Assembly (NCBI GenBank): GCA_039111475.1 | Contig: JBCCIP010000025.1 | Location: forward strand, 22,194-86,193 | Length of the DNA: 64,000 bases | Source of the DNA: JAUIET01 sp039111475 | GTDB lineage: Bacteria; Pseudomonadota; Gammaproteobacteria; Pseudomonadales; JAUIET01 | Direction: 5' to 3' | Shown here: in pieces, positions 19,101-31,100 of the stretch | How the letters are laid out: every line of letters starts with the position of its first letter | How positions within the stretch are numbered: the first letter of the stretch is position 1 | Position numbers and translations under genes: made by a program | Notes under the pieces: model-generated | Databases searched by the model: none | What the model saw: the letters and a program-made list of their open reading frames with translations, nothing else | Told to the model about the DNA's origin: nothing

Positions 19101-22100
19101 TCAAGATGGCCGTGGTTGTCGCGTGATCCACATCAGAGACAACAATGTCCACCAGACTAAACGGTGTTTCTTCGGTATACGATTCGACAGCACTTGGATT
19201 CGTGGCCATTGGCGCATCATTCACCGCCGTAGCGATAATGTTTTTCGTACCAGTCAACACTGGCGCTATACCATCACTTACGGAAGTCACGATACTGAAG
19301 TTGCTGTTGTAGTCAGGTGCCGGCGTAAATACGACACTTGCCAGCAAGGCGTTTACATCGGCGACGGCTCCAGACGCGGTCCAGACGCCAGAGCCCGCGT
19401 TATAGGTGGACGTCACCGCGCCCGATGTTCCTGTGGAAAGCCCACCAGCCGCCGCATCCGATAATGCCAGTGTGACGGCGGTATTGGCATTGTCTACGTC
19501 GTTCACCACAGAATCGATCAAGTCGACCGGAGTGTCTTCTGTAAATCCTTCCGCGGCGTTCAGATTCGTGGCCGTTGGAGCGTCATTCACTGCCGTAACA
19601 GTTACGTTCTTCATACCGGTGACTGTGGGCGCAATGCCGTCCGATACGCTGGTGGCTATCGAGAAGTTCTGGTCATAGTTTAATGATGGCGTATAACTAA
19701 CGTTGGACAATAGCGAGTTTACGTCGGCGACGGCGCCCGATGCGGTCCAGACGCCAGAGCCGGAATTATAGGTTGATGTCACTGATCCCGACGTTCCTGT
19801 TGACAACGCACCAGCGATCGCATCCGATAAGGTTAAGGTTACCGTTGTATTCGCATTGTCTACGTCGGTGACAACTATATCGACGAGGTCTAGCGGAATG
19901 TCTTCTGTAAATCCCTCCGCGGAGTTCAGATTCGTCGCGGTTGGTGCGTCATTCACCGCCGTACCGGTTACGCTCTTCGTACCGGTGACTGAGGGCGCAA
20001 TGCCGTCCGATACGCTGGTGGCTATCGAGAAATTTTGGTCATAGTTTAATGCTGGCGTAAAGGTAAGACCGGCCAGCAGTGCGTTGACGTCAGCCACAGC
20101 ACCGGACGCTGTCCACACGCCAGTGCCAGCATTGTAAGTTGATGTTACCCCACCCTCGGTGCCCGTCGACAAGGCGCCGGCCCCAGCATCGGACAAAGTC
20201 AGTGTCACAGTTGTCGTCGAATCATCAACATCCGATACAACACTATCGATCAGATTCAGCGGTGTGTCTTCGGAGTAGCTCTCAGCCGCATTGAGGTTTG
20301 TTGCCGTTGGCGCATCATTCACCGGCGTAGCGGCAATATTTTTAGTACCAATCAACGGTGGCGCGATACCATCACTTACAGAAGTCGCGATGCTGAAGTT
20401 GCTATAGTAATCAAGTGCCGGTGTGAATATCACACCTGCCAGCAGGGTGTTTACATCAGCAACGGCGCCGGCTGCCGTCCAGATACCTGAGCCTGTATTG
20501 TAAGTAGACGTGACCGCACCCGATGTTGCTGTCGATAGCGCACCGGCCGCGGTATCCGATAAGGTTAGTGTCACCGTGGTATTGGCATTGTCTACGTCAG
20601 TGACCACAGTATCGAACAGGTTCAGCGGGGTGTCTTCCGTATAGGATTCAGCTGCGCTCAGATTCGTCGCCGTTGGTGCGTCATTCACTGCCGTCCCAGT
20701 AACGTTCTTCGTAGCGGTCACCGCGGGCGCAATGCCATCGGAGACCGAAGTAGCAATGCTGAAATTACTGGTGTAGTTCAATGCCGGCGTGAACGTAACG
20801 CCGGCCAGCAAAGTGTTTACATCAGCAATGGCACCCGATGCAGTCCAGACACCAGAGCCTGCGTTGTAAGTTGACGTCACCGCACCCGATGTTGCTGTCG
20901 ACAAAGCACCAGCTGCCGTATCTGATAAGGTCAATGTTACCGTGGTATTGGCGTTGTCAACGTCACTGACCACAATATTGATTAGATCCAGTGGGTTGTC
21001 TTCCGTGTAAGCCTCTGCCGCACCGAGATTCGTCGTGACCGGAGTATCATTAACCGCGGCAACATTGACATCCATCGTGTGAGAGGAGCTGGCCGGCACT
21101 TGCTCCGCTGCCCACGCGAACACGTTTGCGGCCAGACGATCGTTAGCGGTTGCAATTGCACCGCCGCCCGTCATCCCGGCACGGAATATACCTTCGTCTG
21201 AGGTAAATAGAATCCACCCACTACCGTGTTGCCTAAGAACCATGGTTGGTTCACCACTAACGGAATCCGTTGCCAGCACCTGATCACCGGCTACGAGGCT
21301 CGCTGTTGTAAAGTAACTGATGGAACCAGCGGCGCTGAAGGCGCTACCGTTAGTGCCAACCAGACCAAAAGGCCCGTTCATAATCTCAGTGGTTTGGTCA
21401 GCAACATGCCAGGTTGGACTAGCCGTACCGCCAATAACGAGACCATAAAACTCAGACACCTCGTCAAAGCTGACAGCGTCACTGTTCGTAATCAGCACGC
21501 CCCCAGCCTGCACCCAGGTATCAAGCGCTGCCAGTTCCGGTGCGGTCCAACTTCCATCTGGAACAAAACCGTTGAACAATACGCTCCCTTGTGCGAGATA
21601 GCTTGCGTCAATGGTATTGCTTGGCGCTACCACACTGATGGCAGACCCATACGTGCCACCCGCACCAAAGTTTGAACCAGCAGCAAGAATTGCATCAGTA
21701 GGTGCCAATGCACCACCATTCAGAGTAAATGAGTTTGGCTGGCCAGCCAGCACGCTGATGCTCAACTTGCCGTTGTTCACCTGAAAATCAAATGAAGCGT
21801 AGGGGCTGCCGTTATCATCCAGGTCCGGTACAAACTGCAACAAACCACCGTCGATATCGGTTTTAGTCACTACCTGACCAATTACCGCCGCGCTACCATT
21901 ATAATTTAGTGTGCCATTCGCAGGTAGCGTCAATATTTCTATCGCCGTCAGGTTTGCGCCGGTTATTCCAGTAAAATCGAAATCACTGGTGATAAATGAG
22001 TAGGTTGTATCTTCTGTACCGCTAACCAATCCATCACCAGTTTGCGCCACAAAAATTTGCATGGTGGCAGCATCACTAGCCTCAATTCCACCGTTAGCTG

Positions 22101-25100
22101 TTCCGTCATTGTCATTAAACAGGAAATCCACCGAACGGCTGCCAAGCGTTGTGGAAGTTGTTGTGAATGTAATACTGCGTAGCAGCGCATCTATATGACC
22201 GCCAGTGGCATTGACGTTGAAATTAATTCGAAACGCGCTGCTACTGGTAGAGGCCAGACTGCCTATGGACGTACCACCTATAGTCACCTGTGACCCATCG
22301 CTGATGCCTGCCGACAGGTTGATGCTTCCACTCGCATCGATACCAAGCTGATCAAGCACATCGAAACTGGAACCGGTAAGTTGAAGGAACGCCCCGTCGT
22401 AATCTGAAGGCGAATCATTGTCTTGCAGCGCGGCAAGAACATTGGCGTCCAGATTGGTGGTGGAGCCGTCATTGAATGCGGTTACCGAATCTCCGTCGAT
22501 ATTTTGAATGATCGGTGCATCATTCACTGTGGTAAAACTGATAGTGGCCGCCTGCGGCCCGACATTGGCTGAACCATCGCTGACAGTCACACTGTAAGCA
22601 GGGCCTGCCTCGCCACCATCGTGAACGAATACTACTTGGCCTGCTGTAATTTGCGCTTGAGTAAAACTGGTGATAAGTACCTGCGGACTGCTGGCAAGTT
22701 CGAACTGTCCGCCGCTGACACCTGATACCGTAAAAATCAACGTGCTGTCGTCGCTATCAACATCGCTTGCGCTAAGCTGTGCGGCTGATAGCGTAACGGT
22801 ATTCCCCTCAATGACTGTTAGATTATTGTTTGACAGAACAGGGCCATCGTTACTTGCACTGATATTGACCGTTAGAACGCTGTTAGCCTGCCCTGAACCA
22901 CCCGTACCCTGAGATGAGGTATTGCCATCATCAAACAAAAAATCTATGTCAACTGTCGCCGGCGGGTTACTGTTGCTGTTTTCGTAGGTGATCTGGCTTA
23001 GTATGTTGTTAACATCGACTGAGTTTGGAATCTCGGTATTAACGTCGGTGAAGTTAACAAGTAACTCGCCCACTACGCTGATGGTGTCAAACGTAGCTAT
23101 GACTTGACTGTTCTTGACCAGATTGCCGCCCGCCAAGGTAATGCCATTGCCATCAGAAAAAGAAAATTGATCATCTGCATTTGGCCCTGTATCGCGAGCC
23201 AGTTGCAGCGTAGAACCGCCGTAATTGCCTGCTGCACCGTTTAGGGCATTGAGCTCAGGATCACTGATGCCGGATGTGCCATCTAGATTGATGGCGGAAC
23301 TGCCCTCCGTATAGGTCGGATTTGCATCGAGCGTAATGAATGCCGGTATGTTGTTAACCGCCGTGACACTTATGACCGACACTGCCACGTTGCCATTGTT
23401 ATCGCCATCATTGGCGATTACCGTCAGTGTACGCGCTGTGGTATCAGGTACGGCTGATACATTGTTGTAGGTGACGGTGCGCAATACCTGTTGATAATTG
23501 GCAACCGTGTCGCTGCCCGTTAGGGAAAGCACACCAGTGCCTGACGCGTAAGTCGCGGCGATGGACGTGCCAGCTGTATTGGCGGCCAATATCTCCGCTG
23601 CGCCATTAATAGGGTTGCCTAAAGTGACGGTAACAGAGTTCAGGTTGCCACTGTCAGCATCGGTAATCGTGGCGTCGCTGTCAACCGCCTGCACTGGACC
23701 GCCGCCCTCCGTAAAGTCGCCAAAGAAGTTGGGGTCGGCAGCGGCGCTACTGTCGTCTGCATCCAGGTCTACCAGTGGTAATGGCAAAAGCGCGTCAATC
23801 GCCGCGGAAAACTCAGAAGCCCCACCGAAATTACCGCCGCCAAGATCTTCGCTGGCCGTCGCAGTAATGAATTCGCCATTGCTCACTGAGGCAGCTAATG
23901 CGGCCGTAAAGGTGGCGTTGCCGCTGGTGTTAGTGCTGACGGTGGTGAAGCCCAGATAGCGCTCGCCCTCGCCGAAGCCAGAACCATTGGCTGCAGTGTT
24001 GGCGTAAAATTCAATTCGGAAGTCGGTGCTGGATGACGAGTTGATATTACCGTCTATCGTAATACTCGTCGGGCCTACAATACTGGCATCAATCAATATT
24101 GGGTAGTTCTGCAGATCGTTAGCGCCGCTGTCAGCATCACTATTGTCGTTGGCTTCAACGCCGTCAATGCCCAGCAAGTCGATGCCCAAGCCAGCATTTG
24201 CATACACAACATTTCCCAGCAGCGAGTTGCCGGTGGCCGTTGGGCCACTCACGGCAATGCCATCGCCATCGTTGAACAGCACGTAATTATTATCATTGCC
24301 GGCTGTGCCGCCAATCAGATTGTTGGCGCCATCCTCAATGAGGATGCCTTCCAAGGCATTACCCAGATCCACCGTGCGTGACGCATCGGTACCAATGAAG
24401 TTTCCTTGCACCGTATTGAAGTCTGTATTGGCGAAAATGAAATGGATACCGCGATTGTTCGCCGAAACAGTGTTGCCGGCACTTGCTGTGGTTCCACCAA
24501 TTGTGTTGTTGGCCGCTCCATTGATCAAATAGATCCCTGCCCCAGAATTGCCTAGTGCAGTTACGCCATCACTGGCGACACCAATGAAATTGCCCTGTAT
24601 TTGATTGATGGATGTTCCATTGTGTAAAACAATGCCGTGTGCGATGTTGCCTGAAACAACGTTACGATCAGCGGCATTGAGACCACCAATCTGGTTGCCA
24701 TTGCTATTGATTACAAAGATACCGCTTCCAGTATTTGCCAGAGCCGCCGTGCCTGCAACGTCGGTTCCAATAAAGTTGCCAACGATAGTGTGATTACCGC
24801 TGCCGCCATTCAGTTCAATGCCATCACCAGTGAAACGGTTGATGACCAACCCGCGAATCGTGCTTCCATCGCTTCCGCCGCTGAGCGTCAGACCGTCTAT
24901 GCCAGCGCCAGCCCCACTGCCGTCCAGCTCAATGGCAGGCGCGCCTACCGCATAACCCGGTTCGGTGGACGCATCGATTACGAGCGCATCCGTTATCTCA
25001 GGCAAGGCAGACGTTACGGACAAGGTATGCGGGCCTGCTCCGGCAATATTAAAATGTATCTCATCGGCGGACAGGCCATTAACCGTGTTGTTGGCAGCGG

Positions 25101-28100
25101 TAATGGCTTCTCGCAGAGAGATGAAACCGTCCGCGCCTCGACTGTCGAATAGATTGCTTATGGAGCTGGTGTCACCATCATCGATATCGTTTGGGGTGTC
25201 TACAACTAAGATACCTTCAAACACATCGTTCACTGTTACGGTCACTGATTCACTGTAGGTCGCGCCTGCTGCGTCAGTCACTTCGGCAGTGACGCTGTGC
25301 GAAGGATCCGTTTCAAAGTCCAACAGACTGCCGTTGGCGACCGTTATTTCTCCTGTATTGGAATCAATCGCAAATCGCCCACCGGCGTCGCTAGTCAGTG
25401 CGTACGTGTAGTTACTCAGAACCTGGCTGGCATCCCACTCGATGACATAGGCGTTTTGTGTGCTGCTACCTTCATCATTCCAAGCGCCATCCAAGGCACG
25501 TATTTCCAACTGATTTTCGCCAGCACCACCATTGGGTTCAGTTCCACCGAAACGTTCGAAGGAACCATTCACCTGATCTCCAGATGCATCAGCGAATTGA
25601 TCAACTGGTGTTACGCCACTCAGCCAGCGCCACTCCCCTTCAACGGCGGCATCCGAACCACCAAGCCATGCATCAGTGATTCCCACGGCTTCTATCATCG
25701 AACGAATCAGTTCCTGTTCGTATGCACTGCGAACAGTTGCAAGCTGCCCCGATACACCATTGAGCTGGTCAGCGATGGCAATGCTCTGCGCCGTGGACCA
25801 GACCTCTGTGCTTTGAACCACTTTGTAGAATTTGCCCGTTGCGGCGTCATAACTGAGCGAGGGCTCACTGTTCAGAACAGATTGTACGGCCTGTGGAATT
25901 TCGTAGACCTGAATATCAGCGACAACACCACCTTCGTTTGCACTTTCCAGCGATTGGAATACCAGTCGGGTGCTGGTCGCATCGGCCGTGAATTCGAATG
26001 TGCGGTGCTGCCAAAGCACGTCTGATTGAGACCAATCAGGCTGGTATTCCACAGCAAAATCTTGTGATTCTCCTGCTGCCGATGCTCTAAAGTGTTTGGT
26101 GTCGGAAGAGCCAACCCAGGCGCCGGTCGTTGCAAAAACCACTTGATACTGGCGACCGGAAACCGTCACTAAATCCTGCCCTATGCTGCCGGCGGTCGAA
26201 CCATTCAGATCGACGCTATGACCGCCCAACGGCGAGTCTTCCAAGGTTGTGCCAAACAGATGCACGTTTCCGGAATCGACCGTCCAGCCACCGAAGGATT
26301 GCGTTGCGGTGTAGAGCGTGTTTGTGCCGGGATCAGGCGCTTCCAGGAATAAGCCATCGATAAGTAAATCGTTGAGCAGGTTCGGATCTACCGAATCAAT
26401 AAAGGCAAGCGGTGTTCCGTTGACGCTGTTCTCATCGATATTCAGATCTGAAATAGGCGCGCTGGCAGAAAAGCCTGCACCAACCACGTTGGCAATTGAC
26501 AGTCGATTTTGCGTCGAAGCTTCGCTAACAATATCAATGACTTCGCTGGAGCCATTGAATTCCATTTGCCAATTAGCACGCAATCCAACACTGGCGGCAG
26601 CCGCCGGCGTGACATCGAGTTTGTGTTGATAATTATGGGCTACATCGGCGGCGGAGCGAACTCGGTCCCATACTCGAACGTCGTACAAAATTCCAGAAAA
26701 ATGCTCTTCAACCTGGAATCCGCCACCATTAGCGTCTTGTTCCTGACCAAACAGAAGCGTGCCTCCACCCCCAATCGTCGCGCCTATCGCAATCCCTCGC
26801 CCATGGTCGACGAGTTCACCGTCGACATAAATTGTCCAAGCACCATTAGTGTTGTCCCAACTTGCTGCTATTGAGTGCTGCACACCGTCTAGCAGCATTC
26901 GAAAGTCGATGGCCGATGAAAAGATGTCCGTTTCATCAATGGTTAACAAGAGTTGGCCAGCGTTAACGCCTGTGTTGTAAATTTCAAGTTTCGCATCATT
27001 TCCAAACGCAGTGCTTGCAGCGGCGTAAGAGAACAGCGTGGCGGCATCATTTGTTGTTGTTGAGTTAAAACTGACTTCCACCGTGAAAGCGTCCAAGCCA
27101 CCGAACACTGCGCCGCCATCTTGAGCAATCAGGTAGGCATCGTTTCCGCCGTCGGTGTTCAGCTCAATACCACTGGAAAGATCCGTTGGCGCGCTGTTGG
27201 CTTCGATAAGATCATTCAACGTGATGGAGAAGGCTGCATCAATGGTGTTGCTGCTGATGTCTGTTGTGCGAACCGTGACGGTATGAATCGGCTGAGTATC
27301 GGCATCCAGCCTGGTTCCATCTGCTACTCTAAGCTCGCCAGTGTCACTATCGATCTCAAACGCGCCGCTAACGGTTTGTGATGTGATCGTGTAGACCAGT
27401 GCCTGAGTGGCATCAAGTACCTCGTCTGCGTTCCATTCAACCACATAGAAATTGTTATTCGATTCCCGACTGTCGTCCCATTTACCGTCTTCATGACGGA
27501 GCCCTATCGCGTCTTCATTTCCTGAACCGCTGTCTGGTTTTCCTGCTAACCAGTTTGTGTACGCCCCATTGGGATTGTATCCGTTCTGGTCGCCTTGCCA
27601 GAATTGATCATCATCGCTGTTACCTGTCAGCCATAGCCATTCACCTTCCGCAGTAGCGTCGGTGCCCCCAAGCCATATATCGGTACTTCCCAGGAAGACC
27701 AAATCTGCGGCAATGCTCTGCTCTTCGGCGGATCGGATTGTAATCAGCTGTCCATTGATACCATTAAGTAATTCGGACTGAGCATTAGCCTGTGCCGTAC
27801 TGAAGTCGGCGGGGTTGGCAACCAACTTGTAAAACTTGCCTGTTTCAGTGCTGTACAGCAGATCAGGATCGGCGGCCAACAGCGCGGCAATCTGTGCCTC
27901 TCGTTCGGCATCAATTCCGTTGATTGCACCGACCACCGTGCCATCGACCGAGTTTTCATCCAAACGCAGCGTCAGTGATGCTTCACTCGCCGTAAATCCA
28001 CTTTGACTGACGTGTTCCACCGTTAGGTTGTTACCAGCAACGGTTTCGGTCACGACACCATCGGTCGACAGTTGTTCGAATGTCCAATTGGCGAGCAAGC

Positions 28101-31100
28101 CATCTTCGTCGAAAGGCAGATCGCTACGGTAGCTGGCCTGAATCTCGGCGGCGGTTCGGACATCGCCAAAAATACGCACGTCGTACAATGTGCCTGCGAA
28201 GACTTGCGCGGAATCGAAACCGCCCGCAACAGAATCTTGTTCTTGTCCGAATATAACGGCCCCATCGCCGCTTGTCCCATTAATCGATTGTCCTGTCACC
28301 AGTCCCGTACCACTATCCACCAACGCACCATCGACAAACAACTGCCAGCTGCCGGCCGCACCTTCCCAGGTGGCAGACACCGTATGTTGTTTGCCATCCA
28401 ACAAGCTGTTGTAGTCGAAGGTTGAGGCTAACGAGACGACGCTTGCGCCATTGATGTGAAAGCGCAGATTGCCTGCCGCTTCCAGGTCTAACAGAAAGGA
28501 GTTGTTGGCAGTAGAGTCTGCGTAGGAAAGCAGCGGTATTGAACCAGGGGCGGCGGTTGAAGAGAACTGAATTTCGACTGTGGCGCTGCTCAAGCCGCCG
28601 AGTACGGCGCCACCATCGTCAGCCAGCAAATAGACATCATTGCCGCCGTCCTGATTGATGCTAAGGCCACCAGACGTTGTTTCAGTGGCCTGCAAGTCGC
28701 TGGGTGCGCCATCGACCACTAACTCTTGTGCAGTTGGCGCAACGCTGAACGCGCTGATGTTTTCACTGACTGTGTTCAATCCAAAATCTTGGCCTTCAAT
28801 AAAATCTGTAGATGTTGCTGCCGCCGTACCACTGCCCAAGGTAGTTGCTGCGACATCCAGAATGGCGACGGACTGGGCGAGAATTGTTCCATTATTGGAT
28901 CCTACGTCAGAATCCAATGAATTCAAGGACACCAATATCTGGCCGAGTTGAAGATCAACATCACCCAATAACTGATCGCGCTCAATTATGTCAATGGCAT
29001 CAATGGCATTCGACGTAGTACCAAGACCAATCTGATCACCGTTGACTAATGTGCTGGTTGTGTCGAGGCTAACGTCGTAGTAGAAAATATCATTTTCACT
29101 CCCTGAAGAAGGACTATCGAGCGCGAGAAGGAAATCACCGGCGTCCAAAGTCGTGTCTGCCAGCGCGACGTCTTCCTCTAACAGCGTCAATGCATTGATC
29201 TCGCCCGCCGTAGGGCTGTCCACCAACTCCGCAAAGCTGCCGGCGGAGTAATCACCTGCGGTGTCAGGTCTGAAGAAATGAATGTCTTCCTTGTTGGCAG
29301 TGTATGTGCCACTAGTGCCTGTGACGGTGATGTCTGCTGTGATCGCGAAGACGGCATCACCTGCCTGCAAGGCAATGCCATTGACCGTGATATCACTCGA
29401 TACGTAATGCACGCCGCTTATATCCCCATCGTCACCTCCTGGAAACGCGTCAAGATTGAAAACGACTGCAGCTGTGCCGGAAGTGGTTCCAGGTTCAAAT
29501 GCAAGACTTGGATCAGCAATTTGAATCGCGCTCCCTTCTGTCCAGCTATCAGCGCCGGTTACGCCACTTGATGACACATCATCTGGAGTGGAAAACCAAA
29601 ATGCAGTAGCAGGTAGAGCTGAGAGTGCGTCAATCTCGGTTTGAGACAGGGCTCGGTTGTATATTCGGATGTCGTCCAGTTGGCCATCATAATCGCCGTT
29701 TGCGCCATCCGAAGCACCAAAGCGTAATTGATCAGTGCTGTTTACATTACCTACCGCGGCGGTCGCCGTGTCTTCAAGAGCGCCGTCAATGTACAGTTCG
29801 AATGTGTTTCCGTTACGAAGCGCGGTTACGTAGTGCCAATCATCATCAATAACATTAGAAGCAGTCAGTAACGTTGAAATGCTATCTCCGTTTACTAAGA
29901 AATTTAGATTATCCAGGTTATCAGCGTATAGTAACCATCCATCAAGTCCACTTGACTGACCTGCCAAGCGGGCGTTAAAACCAGATATTGTGGAAGAGTT
30001 GAACCAGAATCCAATCGAGAAATCTGAGCCATCGAAATCGAAGGCAGCGTCATCATCGATTTCAACTCGATCGAAGTCGCCGGTGAAGTCGAGAGCCGCA
30101 GGTCCCACCTGCCCATGTATCCATGCCGGTGATCCTTGCAAGCCACCGTCATTTCCTAGCCCTGTAGAATCCACCGTAGTCACGCCACTGCCTTCGTCTA
30201 GCCTGTAGTGTGCCACCAGGCCCGAGTTCAATGAGTCTGCCGCTACAACAACGGCTTCGCTGAATTCAGACGTATTGCCAGTACTTGATTGCGTAGCCGA
30301 TGCGCTGACTACATCACCAACAGCTGTTGGCTGTGGAAGATCTGCTGAGAAAACTGCGAACCCGTCAGTATCAGTATTGATAAGTTGAGAGCCAATGTAG
30401 CTTCGTGCTTCTCCGTGATCACTGCCATCGGCGGAATTGTCAGAGTAGAAATCAAGGGTAATACTGGCCGACGCCGCACCTTCGTACCTTCCTGTAATCT
30501 GCGTCTCACCACCGATACGCGTTGCCGCCAGTGCGATCGGGAAGTTTTGTAAGCTATTAACGCCCGCATCAGCATCAAGCGGGTCATTGGCTGTTACACC
30601 AAAACCATCCTCTGTACCTCCAGCCAAATCGATGCCAAGATTGGTGTTGGAAAAAATCGAATTTCCACGAATGGTGTGACCGTCACCCGCAGCATTGTTG
30701 ACATGAACGCCATTGTCGAGATTATAGGCAATGATATTTCCCTGACCTGCGGTGATACCTCCAATAACACTGGACACTGAATTAGTGTCAATTTCAATTC
30801 CGTCTTTGCTGTTGCCCAAAGGGTCAGTGCCGCTGACCGTGGTACCAATGTAGTTTCCATAAACTATATTGCTTGTGGCACTGCCCGTAATTTCGATGCC
30901 ATCGTCATTGTTACCTGACACCAAATTTCTATCGGCTGACGACGTTCCGCCAATAGTATTGTTTGAGCCTCCCAATTGGATCTTAATACCATCGTTGACA
31001 TTGCCTTGATCGATCGTACCAGTAACGTCGGTGCCCACGTAGTTCCCAGCGATCAGGTTACTGTCACTTTCGATCAATAAGCCATCGCCATCGAATTGAT

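Noticed and set aside
17020..21060. CRISPR-like or satellite interpretation of the regular repeats
   Set aside because: The repeat unit is 366 bp, fully coding in one frame and protein-conserved; there are no unique spacers.
25297..26025. A 242-codon frame opposite the giant gene, and similar long antisense frames between 16 and 33 kb
   Set aside because: They run antisense to clearly conserved coding sequence, show no recognisable domain and follow from codon bias of the giant gene.
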